From assembly GCA_002171155.1 (NCBI GenBank), contig NHHF01000134.1, positions 1 to 8,464 of the forward strand: a DNA stretch of 8,464 bases, given 5' to 3'. The notes under the pieces were generated by a model that saw nothing but the letters and a program-made list of their open reading frames with translations, made no database searches and was not told where the DNA came from. The position numbers and the translations under genes were made by a program. This stretch comes from Betaproteobacteria bacterium TMED156. GTDB lineage: Bacteria > Pseudomonadota > Gammaproteobacteria > Burkholderiales > Burkholderiaceae_A. Numbering within the stretch: the stretch's first letter is position 1; each line of letters opens with the position of its first letter. Below are positions 1 through 6,123 of this stretch, in pieces.

Positions 1-291
1 ATAAAAGAAAATGATGGATATATTCATTATTTAGTTTTAACTGATTACCTTGAACCGACAAAATTTGATGCCTATTCAATCATTAGTAAATATAAAGTAA
101 ATTGTGAAGTTCAAAAACAAATTTGGTTGGGTAACACTTTCTTCAGTAAACCAATGGGAAATGGTAAAATAATCACTGAAGGAATACCCGCATGGAATTA
201 TTATGGTTCAACATTAAACGAAATTAGACGACTAGAATCAGGTACCACTGAGCATGGAATATTAAAAAAAATCTGTAATTTTTTTAATTGA
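1..291 (+). CDS. Adhesin_E-like secreted protein, C-terminal part (5' end outside window)
   Basis: The reading frame is open from base 1 to a TGA at 289-291 and gives 96 residues of a C-terminal region; the start and any signal peptide lie upstream of the window. It is clearly related to the 124-residue protein encoded at 5666-6040. Both share an -EP- then SKYKV-x-C block, a KQ-x-WL block, an S-x-PMG-x-G motif, and a second cysteine near the end (C35 and C92 of this fragment). These features fit the surface-adhesin protein E (Adhesin_E) family, small exported envelope proteins. The two cysteines probably form a disulfide; that is inference. The adhesin name comes from the Haemophilus member and should not be read as proven adhesion here. 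Directly downstream lies a truncated glycosyltransferase remnant. Family assignment is from motif memory and was not searched. Confidence 0.7.
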   Translation: MKENDGYIHYLVLTDYLEPTKFDAYSIISKYKVNCEVQKQIWLGNTFFSKPMGNGKIITEGIPAWNYYGSTLNEIRRLESGTTEHGILKKICNFFN

Positions 292-310
292 AAAATGATA
301 CTAAAAGAAT

Positions 311-673
311 TTGAATTTAGTTATTGAAGAAAATATTCATTTACTAACCATGGAAGATCAAGCTAAGTTGATCTACAATGCATCCTTAGTTATTGAGGAA
401 GGTGGTGGTTCAACTGGTTTTGTAAGCAACTTAATAGAAGAAAATATTCCATATGTAACTATTCAAACAGCTCAAAGATCATCAGATGCAGGCAGATTAT
501 ATCTTGCAGGATTAAAAAAGTATGGTGCATGGGTTTTAGGAGAACCTGTTGGAAAATTAACTAACTCTCCAGTTGTTGATAACGATATTATGGTTGATGA
601 AGAAAATTTTGAAACCTTGTTAGTAAGATTATCTTTATTTATTAATAAAAAAATACCAATGCCTAAGCTGTAA
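311..673 (+). pseudogene. Remnant of a GT61-like glycosyltransferase (C-terminal third only)
   Basis: This frame is open for 120 codons from TTG 311, with an in-frame TAA just upstream at 302-304 and a first ATG at 350. The protein reads like the C-terminal part of a GT61/DUF563 glycosyltransferase. LTMEDQAKLIYNASLVI corresponds to the family's 'l..eEQ..l...A..vi' segment, GGGSTGFVSNLI to the 'hGaGltNllF' loop, and the end to the usual '..vD...l...l' tail. Family members are normally about 350 residues or more, so roughly two thirds of the N-terminus is absent. No good ribosome binding site precedes either start. I therefore call it a truncated remnant, with the break point between the upstream stop at 291 and about 311. 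It may once have belonged with the epimerase 71 bases downstream in surface-glycan synthesis. A short functional standalone protein is the alternative. The GT61 assignment is moderate. Confidence 0.5.
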
Positions 674-728
674 AACCTATTATTAAGATTAAATAATTAT
701 AAAAAAAGTTAAATTTTAGCTAGAAAAT

Positions 729-734
729 AAAGGA
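729..734 (+). promoter_or_regulatory. Shine-Dalgarno supporting TTG start of the epimerase
   Basis: AAAGGA ends 10 bases before TTG 745. An in-frame TAA at 736-738 excludes any earlier start, and the next in-frame ATG is far inside the Rossmann domain (residue 126), so TTG 745 is the only sensible start. The spacing is slightly long. Confidence 0.5.
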
Positions 735-744
735 CTAAAAAAAG

Positions 745-1710
745 TTGATTAATTTAAAAAATAAAACAATTTTGATTACAGGAGCAGCTGGGATTGTTGG
801 GCAAACTGCTGTAAGAGAATGTCTGAATAGAGGTCACTTTGTCAGGGCATTAATATTTAACTCAAGAAAATTAGACATTAAAAATAATAATCTTGAAATT
901 GTAAAGTCTGATTTAGAAATTTATGAAAATTGTTTGGAAGTCTTAAGTGGAATCGATATTTGTCTTCACTTTGCAGCTTACATTAAAGTAGCAAAAGGCC
1001 AAACAGATGCAGCAAATTTTTCATCTTTAGTTAGAAAAAATATAATACCTACTATAAATATTTTATCAGCAGCTGTTGAAAAAAATATTCAAGCTCTTGG
1101 CTTTATTGGGAGTTCAACAATGTATCCAGATACAAGCGAGGTGGTAACCGAGGATCAAGCTTTTGATAGCAAACCACACACTGTATATAGTGGCGTCGGG
1201 AACATGAAAAGATATTGTGAAAATGTCATTCAATATTATGGTGAAATTTCAAAAGTTAAGTTTGGAGTAATTAGAACAACTGCAATTTATGGGCCTTTTG
1301 ATTCATTTAATGAAAATGGTCATGTAATTCCTCAATTAATAATGAGAGCATCACGTAAACCAGATATTTTTGACGTTTGGGGTAATGGCAAACAAATTAG
1401 AGATTTTGTATATGTTCAAGATGTTATCGATGGACTACTTCATGTTCTTGAAAATGGTAAAAGTTGTCGCCCATATAATATTGCGACAGGAAATGATGTT
1501 ACTGTTGAAGAGTTGGCTAAATTAGTCATAAAAGAATTTGATTACTCCCCAGAAATTAAATTTGATCACTCTAAGCCAAGTATGATTCCAATTCGTAGAG
1601 TTTCTGTTGATAGAATTCGAGAAGAATTGGGATGGGACGCAGAAATTGATATTGCGACTGGAATAAAAAAAACTTGTGATTGGTACAAAAAAAACATCAT
1701 CAAAATTTAG
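745..1710 (+). CDS. NAD(P)-dependent nucleotide-sugar epimerase/dehydratase (extended SDR)
   Basis: The 321-residue length is typical of extended short-chain dehydrogenases acting on nucleotide sugars, usually NAD-dependent epimerases or 4,6-dehydratases supplying sugars for surface glycans. The N-terminal Rossmann motif is TGAAGIVG (residues 12-19). HFAA (75-78) and GSST (122-125) follow the family pattern, with the usual active-site Ser at 123/124. RTTAIYGP (177-184), RDFVYVQDV (219-227) and YNIATG (244-249) are standard C-terminal substrate-domain motifs. The active-site helix is unusual: it reads Y148-S-G-V-G-N-M-K155, so the Tyr and Lys are seven residues apart instead of the four of YxxxK. 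The exact substrate cannot be told. No signal peptide or membrane segment is visible, so it is cytosolic. It follows the GT61-like remnant on the same strand, suggesting an old polysaccharide operon. Start is TTG. Confidence 0.88.
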   Translation: MINLKNKTILITGAAGIVGQTAVRECLNRGHFVRALIFNSRKLDIKNNNLEIVKSDLEIYENCLEVLSGIDICLHFAAYIKVAKGQTDAANFSSLVRKNIIPTINILSAAVEKNIQALGFIGSSTMYPDTSEVVTEDQAFDSKPHTVYSGVGNMKRYCENVIQYYGEISKVKFGVIRTTAIYGPFDSFNENGHVIPQLIMRASRKPDIFDVWGNGKQIRDFVYVQDVIDGLLHVLENGKSCRPYNIATGNDVTVEELAKLVIKEFDYSPEIKFDHSKPSMIPIRRVSVDRIREELGWDAEIDIATGIKKTCDWYKKNIIKI

Positions 1711-1807
1711 TTTAGCTGTTTGGTATTAATAAAAGATCGTTTAATATTTTGCTAATACAAACTATTTGATTTGATATTATAGATTCTTTCACCAATTGCC
1801 TTAGAAA

Positions 1808-1828
1808 TTTGGAATTAAATATTCCAAA
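1808..1828. repeat. Perfect 8-bp inverted repeat upstream of the serine hydrolase gene
   Basis: TTTGGAAT (1808-1815), a five-base spacer TAAAT, then ATTCCAAA (1821-1828) form a perfect 8-bp dyad about 80 bases before ATG 1908. On the + strand it is followed by an A-run rather than a T-run, so it is not an intrinsic terminator for the epimerase gene. A regulator-binding operator for the serine hydrolase is possible. In DNA this AT-rich, chance dyads are common, although the central GG/CC pairs make this one better than average. Confidence 0.4.
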
Positions 1829-1907
1829 AAAAGTTGGATTTTGTTAATATTTTGATTAAGAAATACCAATATAATTAATTATCAATTCTGATAATAAGGA
1901 GTATTCG

Positions 1908-3200
1908 ATGCTTAAAAATATAATTTCCTTCATTATTTTTTCAATTTCTTTTTCTCATTATTCAGCCTTCCCCCACAATTTTGAGACTGTTAAGCCAGAG
2001 TTACTTGGAGTTTCCTCAGAACGTTTGAATAGAATTACTGATGTGTTTAACAAAAAGATTTCTGAAAAGAAAATTCCTGGTTATGTAGTGCTTGTAATGA
2101 GAAGTGGGAAAATTATTTTTCACAAAGCCGAGGGAAAACAGGACCCCCAGAAGAACTCAAAAATGTCTAAAGAAAGTATTTTTAGAATTTTCTCCATGAC
2201 TAAGCCAATCACAAGTATTGGTACCTTAATGTTAGTAGAACAAGGGAAAATCAAACTAACTGATCCAGTTGCAAAGTATTTACCGGAACTAAAAAATATG
2301 AGAGTAGCAGTTAATCAGAATACAGCAAAAAGTGCTGCTGCTATCAAAACTAAACCTGCAAAAAATTCTATACGCATAATTGATTTATTGAGACATACAG
2401 CAGGATTTACATATGGATACTTTAAAGCCTATCCGGGGGGTGGGGTGGTAGAACAAATGTATATTGATGCTGGAATGCATGATCAAAATATTTCAAACAA
2501 AGAGTTAGTTACTCGAATAAGCAAGTTGCCACTAAAATTCGAACCTAATACAACGTGGTATTACAGTAACTCCATTGAAGTTTTGGGGAGGGTAATTGAA
2601 GTGATTACCAAATCGTCTTTAGAAGAGTTTTTTCAAAGAAATATATTTAAGCCTCTTAAAATGACCGATACTTCTTTCAGAGTATCAGATAACAAATTTG
2701 ATAGATTTGCAGAGCCATTTGATAGTGATAAACAAAATTTAATCCTTCCCTATTCGGAACCAACTAAGTCCATCATCACTTTGGAAGCTGGGGGGCTTGG
2801 ACTAACCTCAACTGCTTTGGATTACGCACATTTTGCTCAGATGCTAATGAATAATGGAAATTTTGGTGGCGTTCAAATTTTAGGCAAAAAATCTGTTGAA
2901 CTTGTCATGACTGATCAACTTCCAAGGAGTATTAATAAAGGCCCCTTTTACATTCCTGGGGGTAATCAGAGTTGGTCACTTGCTGGTGCAGTTAGAAATG
3001 AAGGACCTCGTCATGCAAATTTGTTAAATTCTGAATATGGTTCAGCGGGAGAATTTTATTGGGTTGGATATGCTGGAACATCTTTTTTTATTGATCCTAA
3101 AGAAGAATTGATTGGAATCTTTATGTCTCAAGCTGCTAACCAACTTCTCGAAAATTCCACACTCTTTAAAACAATGGTATTGCAATCTATAGTCAAGTGA
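1908..3200 (+). CDS. Secreted serine hydrolase, class C beta-lactamase/EstB esterase family
   Basis: The 430-residue protein belongs to the beta-lactamase-related serine hydrolase fold (Beta-lactamase, PF00144), which includes class C beta-lactamases, EstB-type esterases and D-aminopeptidases. The nucleophile motif SxxK is S96-M-T-K99 in FRIFSMTKP. The second motif YxN is Y219-S-N221. The third, normally KTG or HxG, is represented by WVGYAGTSFFIDP (385-397), the WxGxxGT form common in EstB-like esterases. LLRHTAGFTYG (160-170) is the conserved loop after the nucleophile helix. The first 20 residues are a hydrophobic signal peptide-like segment with one N-terminal lysine, so periplasmic export is likely; the cleavage site is not ideal. 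AAGGAG at 1896-1901 with six-base spacing supports ATG 1908. Esterase or peptidase activity is more likely than drug resistance given the third motif. It looks monocistronic, ending at the hairpin near 3272. Confidence 0.9.
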   Translation: MLKNIISFIIFSISFSHYSAFPHNFETVKPELLGVSSERLNRITDVFNKKISEKKIPGYVVLVMRSGKIIFHKAEGKQDPQKNSKMSKESIFRIFSMTKPITSIGTLMLVEQGKIKLTDPVAKYLPELKNMRVAVNQNTAKSAAAIKTKPAKNSIRIIDLLRHTAGFTYGYFKAYPGGGVVEQMYIDAGMHDQNISNKELVTRISKLPLKFEPNTTWYYSNSIEVLGRVIEVITKSSLEEFFQRNIFKPLKMTDTSFRVSDNKFDRFAEPFDSDKQNLILPYSEPTKSIITLEAGGLGLTSTALDYAHFAQMLMNNGNFGGVQILGKKSVELVMTDQLPRSINKGPFYIPGGNQSWSLAGAVRNEGPRHANLLNSEYGSAGEFYWVGYAGTSFFIDPKEELIGIFMSQAANQLLENSTLFKTMVLQSIVK

Positions 3201-3271
3201 GTTTTGTATATTGATTTACAGCTTTTCTGTTAGATATTTCATATTAATAATCTAGCGATATGCTAAAGTTT

Positions 3272-3313
3272 CCTAAAAAAGAAAGCACTGACTTTCTTAG
3301 GTGAGAATTTTTT
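3272..3313 (+). terminator. Probable intrinsic terminator of the serine hydrolase gene
   Basis: CTTTCTTAGG (3292-3301) pairs with the arm at 3272-3285. The inner seven pairs are AAGAAAG/CTTTCTT and three more are CCT/AGG, with a four-A bulge on the left and a six-base loop CACTGA. Six T residues follow at 3308-3313, separated from the stem by six bases. It lies 71 bases past the stop at 3200. The bulge and the gap before the T-run make it less than ideal. Confidence 0.45.
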
Positions 3314-3437
3314 ATATTGATGAGTAAAATTATTAAGCTTATGTGTTAATAATTATTTTATTCAATTAGCATAATTAACTATCTATATGAAAATTTACAA
3401 TTGATACTGATAACTAAACTTATCATAGGTAAGTAAT

Positions 3438-3578
3438 ATGGGTATTTTATTTTTAGTTTCTTTAATCTTATTTATATTCTTGTTCTTTTTTATAAGAAGA
3501 AAGTTCAATTTCTTACTTCTTACAACAACACCATTTTTAATTATTTACAGATTGCTGAGAAAAATTTTAAAAAAATAA
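3438..3578 (+). CDS. Possible 46-residue hydrophobic membrane peptide
   Basis: ATG 3438 opens a 46-codon frame ending in TAA at 3576-3578. The product is very hydrophobic at the N-terminus (residues 3-19, GILFLVSLILF...), followed by R20-R21-K22, a second hydrophobic stretch (about 25-38) and a basic tail RKILKK. This is the look of a small inner-membrane protein with one or two membrane segments and positive-inside anchoring. AGGTAAG, with AGG at 3427-3429, sits at a proper distance upstream. A six-base dyad TGATAA/TTATCA (3408-3425) lies just before it. No family is recognised. AT-rich DNA readily gives Phe/Leu/Ile-rich frames by chance, so the ribosome-site spacing and charge layout are the only support. 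The rest of the 514-base gap 3201-3714 shows only the terminator. Confidence 0.35.
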   Translation: MGILFLVSLILFIFLFFFIRRKFNFLLLTTTPFLIIYRLLRKILKK

Positions 3579-3714
3579 TTTTACTTACTATCATTTACTA
3601 ATTTATATAATCACAAAGCAATTTCATTTTAGAACGTTTGAGAAGTTATTCATTCTTTTACTATTTGAAAATACAGTTACTAAAGCAATGTTAGAAATAA
3701 GATATTAAGCTAAT

Positions 3715-4908
3715 TTAAATATTCAAAAAATACATTTTTAGTGCTCCTTTTTTTGTTGTAATAACCTCACCTCTTTCTGATGCACTTAGGTGTTTTTGAA
3801 TGTGAAAATGTGTATTTTCTGAAATATTAATTTTTCCAGGCTCAGAATTCTGTTCCATCAGAGAAGCCATATTTACCGAATCACCCCACACATCAAAAGT
3901 AAATTTATCATCACCTACTACACCACAAATTACTGGACCTGTGTGAATTCCTATCCTCATTTCCCAGGTGGGCATTCTTAGTTTTGATCGTTGTATGTTG
4001 GTTTTATCCAAGAAATCAAGCATTTCTTTTGCAGCTTTACACAAACGTTTCGCATGATCATTTTCTTTGTCCAAAACCCCTGAGACACACATATAAGAAT
4101 CACCTATTGTTTTAATCTTTTCTATTTTATTCTGTTTACATATATCATCAAATTTACAAAATATTTGATGTAATAAATCTATAAGATTTTTGGGCGATAA
4201 TTTTTCAGTGAGTTGAGTAAAACTGACAAAATCAGAAAACAAAATACTACATTCATCAATGTACTTCGGCTCCACCCTTTTTTTTTCTTGTAATTCTAAA
4301 GCTATATTCATAGGTAAGATTTTTGTCATAATTTGTTTAATATTATTTTTTTCAACTTCAATTTCTTTGGTCAGTTTGTCCTGAATCAAAAGTGAATTTT
4401 TAACCTCAACTAATGTTCTTCTTAATTCAAGTTGAGTCATAACTTGTTTTGATAATTTTTTTAGCGCTTCTTGTTGATTTAGCGAAATTTCCTTTTTCTC
4501 AAAATCTACCGAGCAAATAGTGCCTATCGCTTGTCCATTTGGTGTTATTAGCGGTGCTCCTGCATAGAAACGGACATTGGGTGCAGATTCAACTAATGGG
4601 TTAGTGCGAAATCTATCATCTTGAGATAGATCTGGTACACACAATAAATTTCCTTGACAAATAACAGTATTACAAATTGCTATATCTCTAGGAGTTTCAA
4701 TATATTCTTCAGGAAGTCCATATTTAGATTTAAACCATTGTCTATCAGCATCCATAAACTCAATAAAAGAAACTGGACAACCTAAAATTTCTGCAGCAAG
4801 CTCTGTGATTTCGTCAAAGGAAAGTTCTGGAGCTGTATCAAGTACTTCGTAAGATTTTAAAGTCTGTAATCTTAATTCCTCATTTGACGGGACTTGAAAA
4901 TTACTCAT
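3715..4908 (-). CDS. Soluble GAF-domain class III adenylate cyclase lacking the catalytic Arg
   Basis: The 397-residue protein has a GAF sensor at about 25-165. It opens with the familiar 'LDTAPE..FDEIT.LAA' entry and includes DRQWFKSKYGL (55-65) and RFYAGAPLITPNG (113-125). A helical linker follows (about 165-200, charged, coiled-coil-like), then the ILP..IA.EL junction (197-206) and a class III nucleotide cyclase domain (about 215-395). Visible catalytic residues are the metal-binding D226 (FSDF) and D270 (IGDSY), the adenine-selecting K266 (KTIGD) and D339 (FDVWGD), and the transition-state Asn N346 (VNMAS). The Arg normally four residues after that Asn is Leu350 (codon CTG). The substrate signature predicts ATP to cAMP, but activity may be reduced or absent. 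No signal peptide or membrane helix is seen, so it is cytosolic. AAAGG (4916-4920, minus) seven bases upstream supports the start. It appears to be transcribed alone; the GAF ligand is unknown. Confidence 0.92.
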   Translation of the reverse strand: MSNFQVPSNEELRLQTLKSYEVLDTAPELSFDEITELAAEILGCPVSFIEFMDADRQWFKSKYGLPEEYIETPRDIAICNTVICQGNLLCVPDLSQDDRFRTNPLVESAPNVRFYAGAPLITPNGQAIGTICSVDFEKKEISLNQQEALKKLSKQVMTQLELRRTLVEVKNSLLIQDKLTKEIEVEKNNIKQIMTKILPMNIALELQEKKRVEPKYIDECSILFSDFVSFTQLTEKLSPKNLIDLLHQIFCKFDDICKQNKIEKIKTIGDSYMCVSGVLDKENDHAKRLCKAAKEMLDFLDKTNIQRSKLRMPTWEMRIGIHTGPVICGVVGDDKFTFDVWGDSVNMASLMEQNSEPGKINISENTHFHIQKHLSASERGEVITTKKGALKMYFLNI

Positions 4909-5005
4909 AATTTAACCTTTTTTCTGAAAAAAACTATAATTTTTTGGATTAGTGAATAAAATTTAAATTAATAATTATTTATATATTGTTTTCTTCTTAT
5001 TTTAA

Positions 5006-5640
5006 TCACTTAACGCACAAATTTTTTGTTTGAGTAAATCTTTTAAAACAATAATTATATATTTCCTTGTAATGTTTGTGGATTTCACAAATCAAACCAT
5101 CATCAATAACTTCTTTTTTTTATAGTTTTTTATTTGAAAGGCCTTTATTGAATTCAATTCTTATAAAATCTGTTAATTCTATAGTTTATTTCATTAAATA
5201 TTTCTTCATAAATTCCAATAAATATATTTTCCATACCAAAAACTTTATATAATAATTTTGAAATAAGAATCAAATTATTTTTATATTAAATTCGAATTTT
5301 TCAAATGACTTTTTGATTTATTTGAAATCTTTTAATGAGATAAGGACAAATTGTGGTGTGGTATCTCCTATTATTTTACAATCACCATCTAATATGAAGT
5401 TGAAGAAAATTTCATAGAAATTTTTTTGAGTAAACATTAACAAACAAGGAAAATAACCATTGCTAAATTCACACATTGATTATCTAAGCAACTCTAGTCT
5501 TTTTTTATGTATATTAAAAAATATTCCCGAAACACTCTTCAAATTGTCCAAGGTTTCCCATAGAACCACCCTTTAGATATTCATATAATCAGGTTGCCTC
5601 TGCTTTTTGCACTTGCTAGCCAATATGAAAGTTTTTTTAA
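5006..5640 (-). pseudogene. Decayed sulfotransferase gene (several stops and frameshifts)
   Basis: No intact gene lies in 4909-5665, but successive minus-strand frames give pieces in the order of a bacterial sulfotransferase. The N-terminal piece (about 5640-5571) reads IKKTFILASKC, like the 'kkvFIlG.pKCGTTsL' sulfate-donor loop with the core damaged. In the same frame after two stops, 5476-5318 encodes 52 residues containing DGDCKIIGDTTPQFVLISL, matching the 'k.iGDiTP.Y.lL' segment. After a frameshift and an apparent loss of the central Arg region, 5261-5154 gives KVFGMENIFIGIYEEIFN, like 'vFG.eNIfigfYEelF'. A third frame gives LTDFIRIEFNKGLS (within 5185-5120), and 5119-5006 gives HKHYKEIYNYCFKRF, the usual C-terminal helix. 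The collinear order makes chance unlikely. It lies just downstream of the Adhesin_E-like gene and may have been its operon partner. The exact ends are approximate. Confidence 0.6.
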
Positions 5641-5659
5641 TAGTTTACTGACAAACTAT
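5640..5659. repeat. 7-bp inverted repeat between Adhesin_E-like gene and sulfotransferase remnant
   Basis: ATAGTTT (5640-5646) and AAACTAT (5653-5659) pair perfectly around a six-base loop, seven bases beyond the stop of the minus-strand gene ending at 5666. In the minus direction the stem is followed by TTAAAAAAAC, without a T-run, so it is a weak transcript-end or RNA-stabilising hairpin at best. Confidence 0.35.
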
Positions 5660-5665
5660 CATTTC

Positions 5666-6040
5666 TTATTTTTTATAATTACAAAGATTTTTTATTAAGA
5701 AAAAATAAATTGTGTTTGACTTTGGATAAATAGCCTCATTAGGAAATGATTTAGAGTTTATTATTCCTTTTCCCATTGGTTCACTATAAGTAGTTACTGC
5801 TAGCCAAGTTTGCTTTTCCTTTACGCAATCAACTTTGTATTTACTAATTGCTGAAAAATCCCCCTTAAATGGTTCAATAAAATTAACTAAGTCAGAATAA
5901 TAAACAAGCCCATCATGATTATTGATACTGTCAAAATCAACGTAGTAATTTCCTACTTTGTTTTCAGCAACCTTTTTCCAATTAATAGCAAAAGCATTAA
6001 TCGAAAATAAAATGAGTATTGAAAAGAGAATGGTTTTCAT
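5666..6040 (-). CDS. Adhesin_E-like exported protein
   Basis: The 124-residue protein has a clear Sec signal peptide: M-K-T, a hydrophobic run, then NAFA with probable cleavage after A18. The mature part starts INWKKVAENKVGNYYVDFDSI, where 'W..v......yyvD..si' is typical of surface-adhesin protein E (Adhesin_E). KYKVDC (67-72), WLAVTTYSEPMGKG (79-92) and C120 near the end follow the same family plan; C72 and C120 could form a disulfide. The predicted location is periplasm or outer surface. The C-terminal part of a paralogue occupies 1-291 on the opposite strand. It lies 83 bases downstream of the acetamidase lipoprotein gene on the same strand and may be cotranscribed with it. The ribosome binding site is weak. 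The molecular role is unknown; the family name reflects one characterised Haemophilus protein. Confidence 0.75.
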   Translation of the reverse strand: MKTILFSILILFSINAFAINWKKVAENKVGNYYVDFDSINNHDGLVYYSDLVNFIEPFKGDFSAISKYKVDCVKEKQTWLAVTTYSEPMGKGIINSKSFPNEAIYPKSNTIYFFLIKNLCNYKK

Positions 6041-6123
6041 ATAACTATTTTACCCAATAGTTTGAATATAACAATTTAAATATTTTTGCAGTTACTTTTA
6101 TACAGTAAAAATTTAACTTTAGC

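Noticed and set aside
1841..1875. Consensus-like -10 TATAAT (1870-1875) upstream of the serine hydrolase.
   Set aside because: The nearest -35-like hexamers (TTGTTA 1841, TTGATT 1852) give spacers of 23 and 12 bases, and there is no extended -10 TG, so a promoter is not supported.
2292..2300. Antibiotic-resistance beta-lactamase interpretation of the gene at 1908-3200.
   Set aside because: The third active-site motif is WxGxxGT as in EstB-like esterases rather than KTG, so resistance should not be inferred.
5514..5588. Minus-strand peptide LYEYLKGGSMGNLGQFEECF, resembling an NRF-type N-terminal motif.
   Set aside because: It is 24 residues bounded by stops, and a neighbouring frame of the same DNA is collinear with the sulfotransferase pieces downstream; resemblance to an unrelated eukaryotic-type domain is probably chance.
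5640..5659. Hairpin as intrinsic terminator for the minus-strand Adhesin_E-like gene.
   Set aside because: The minus-strand sequence after the stem is A-rich, not a T-run, so it is kept only as an inverted repeat.
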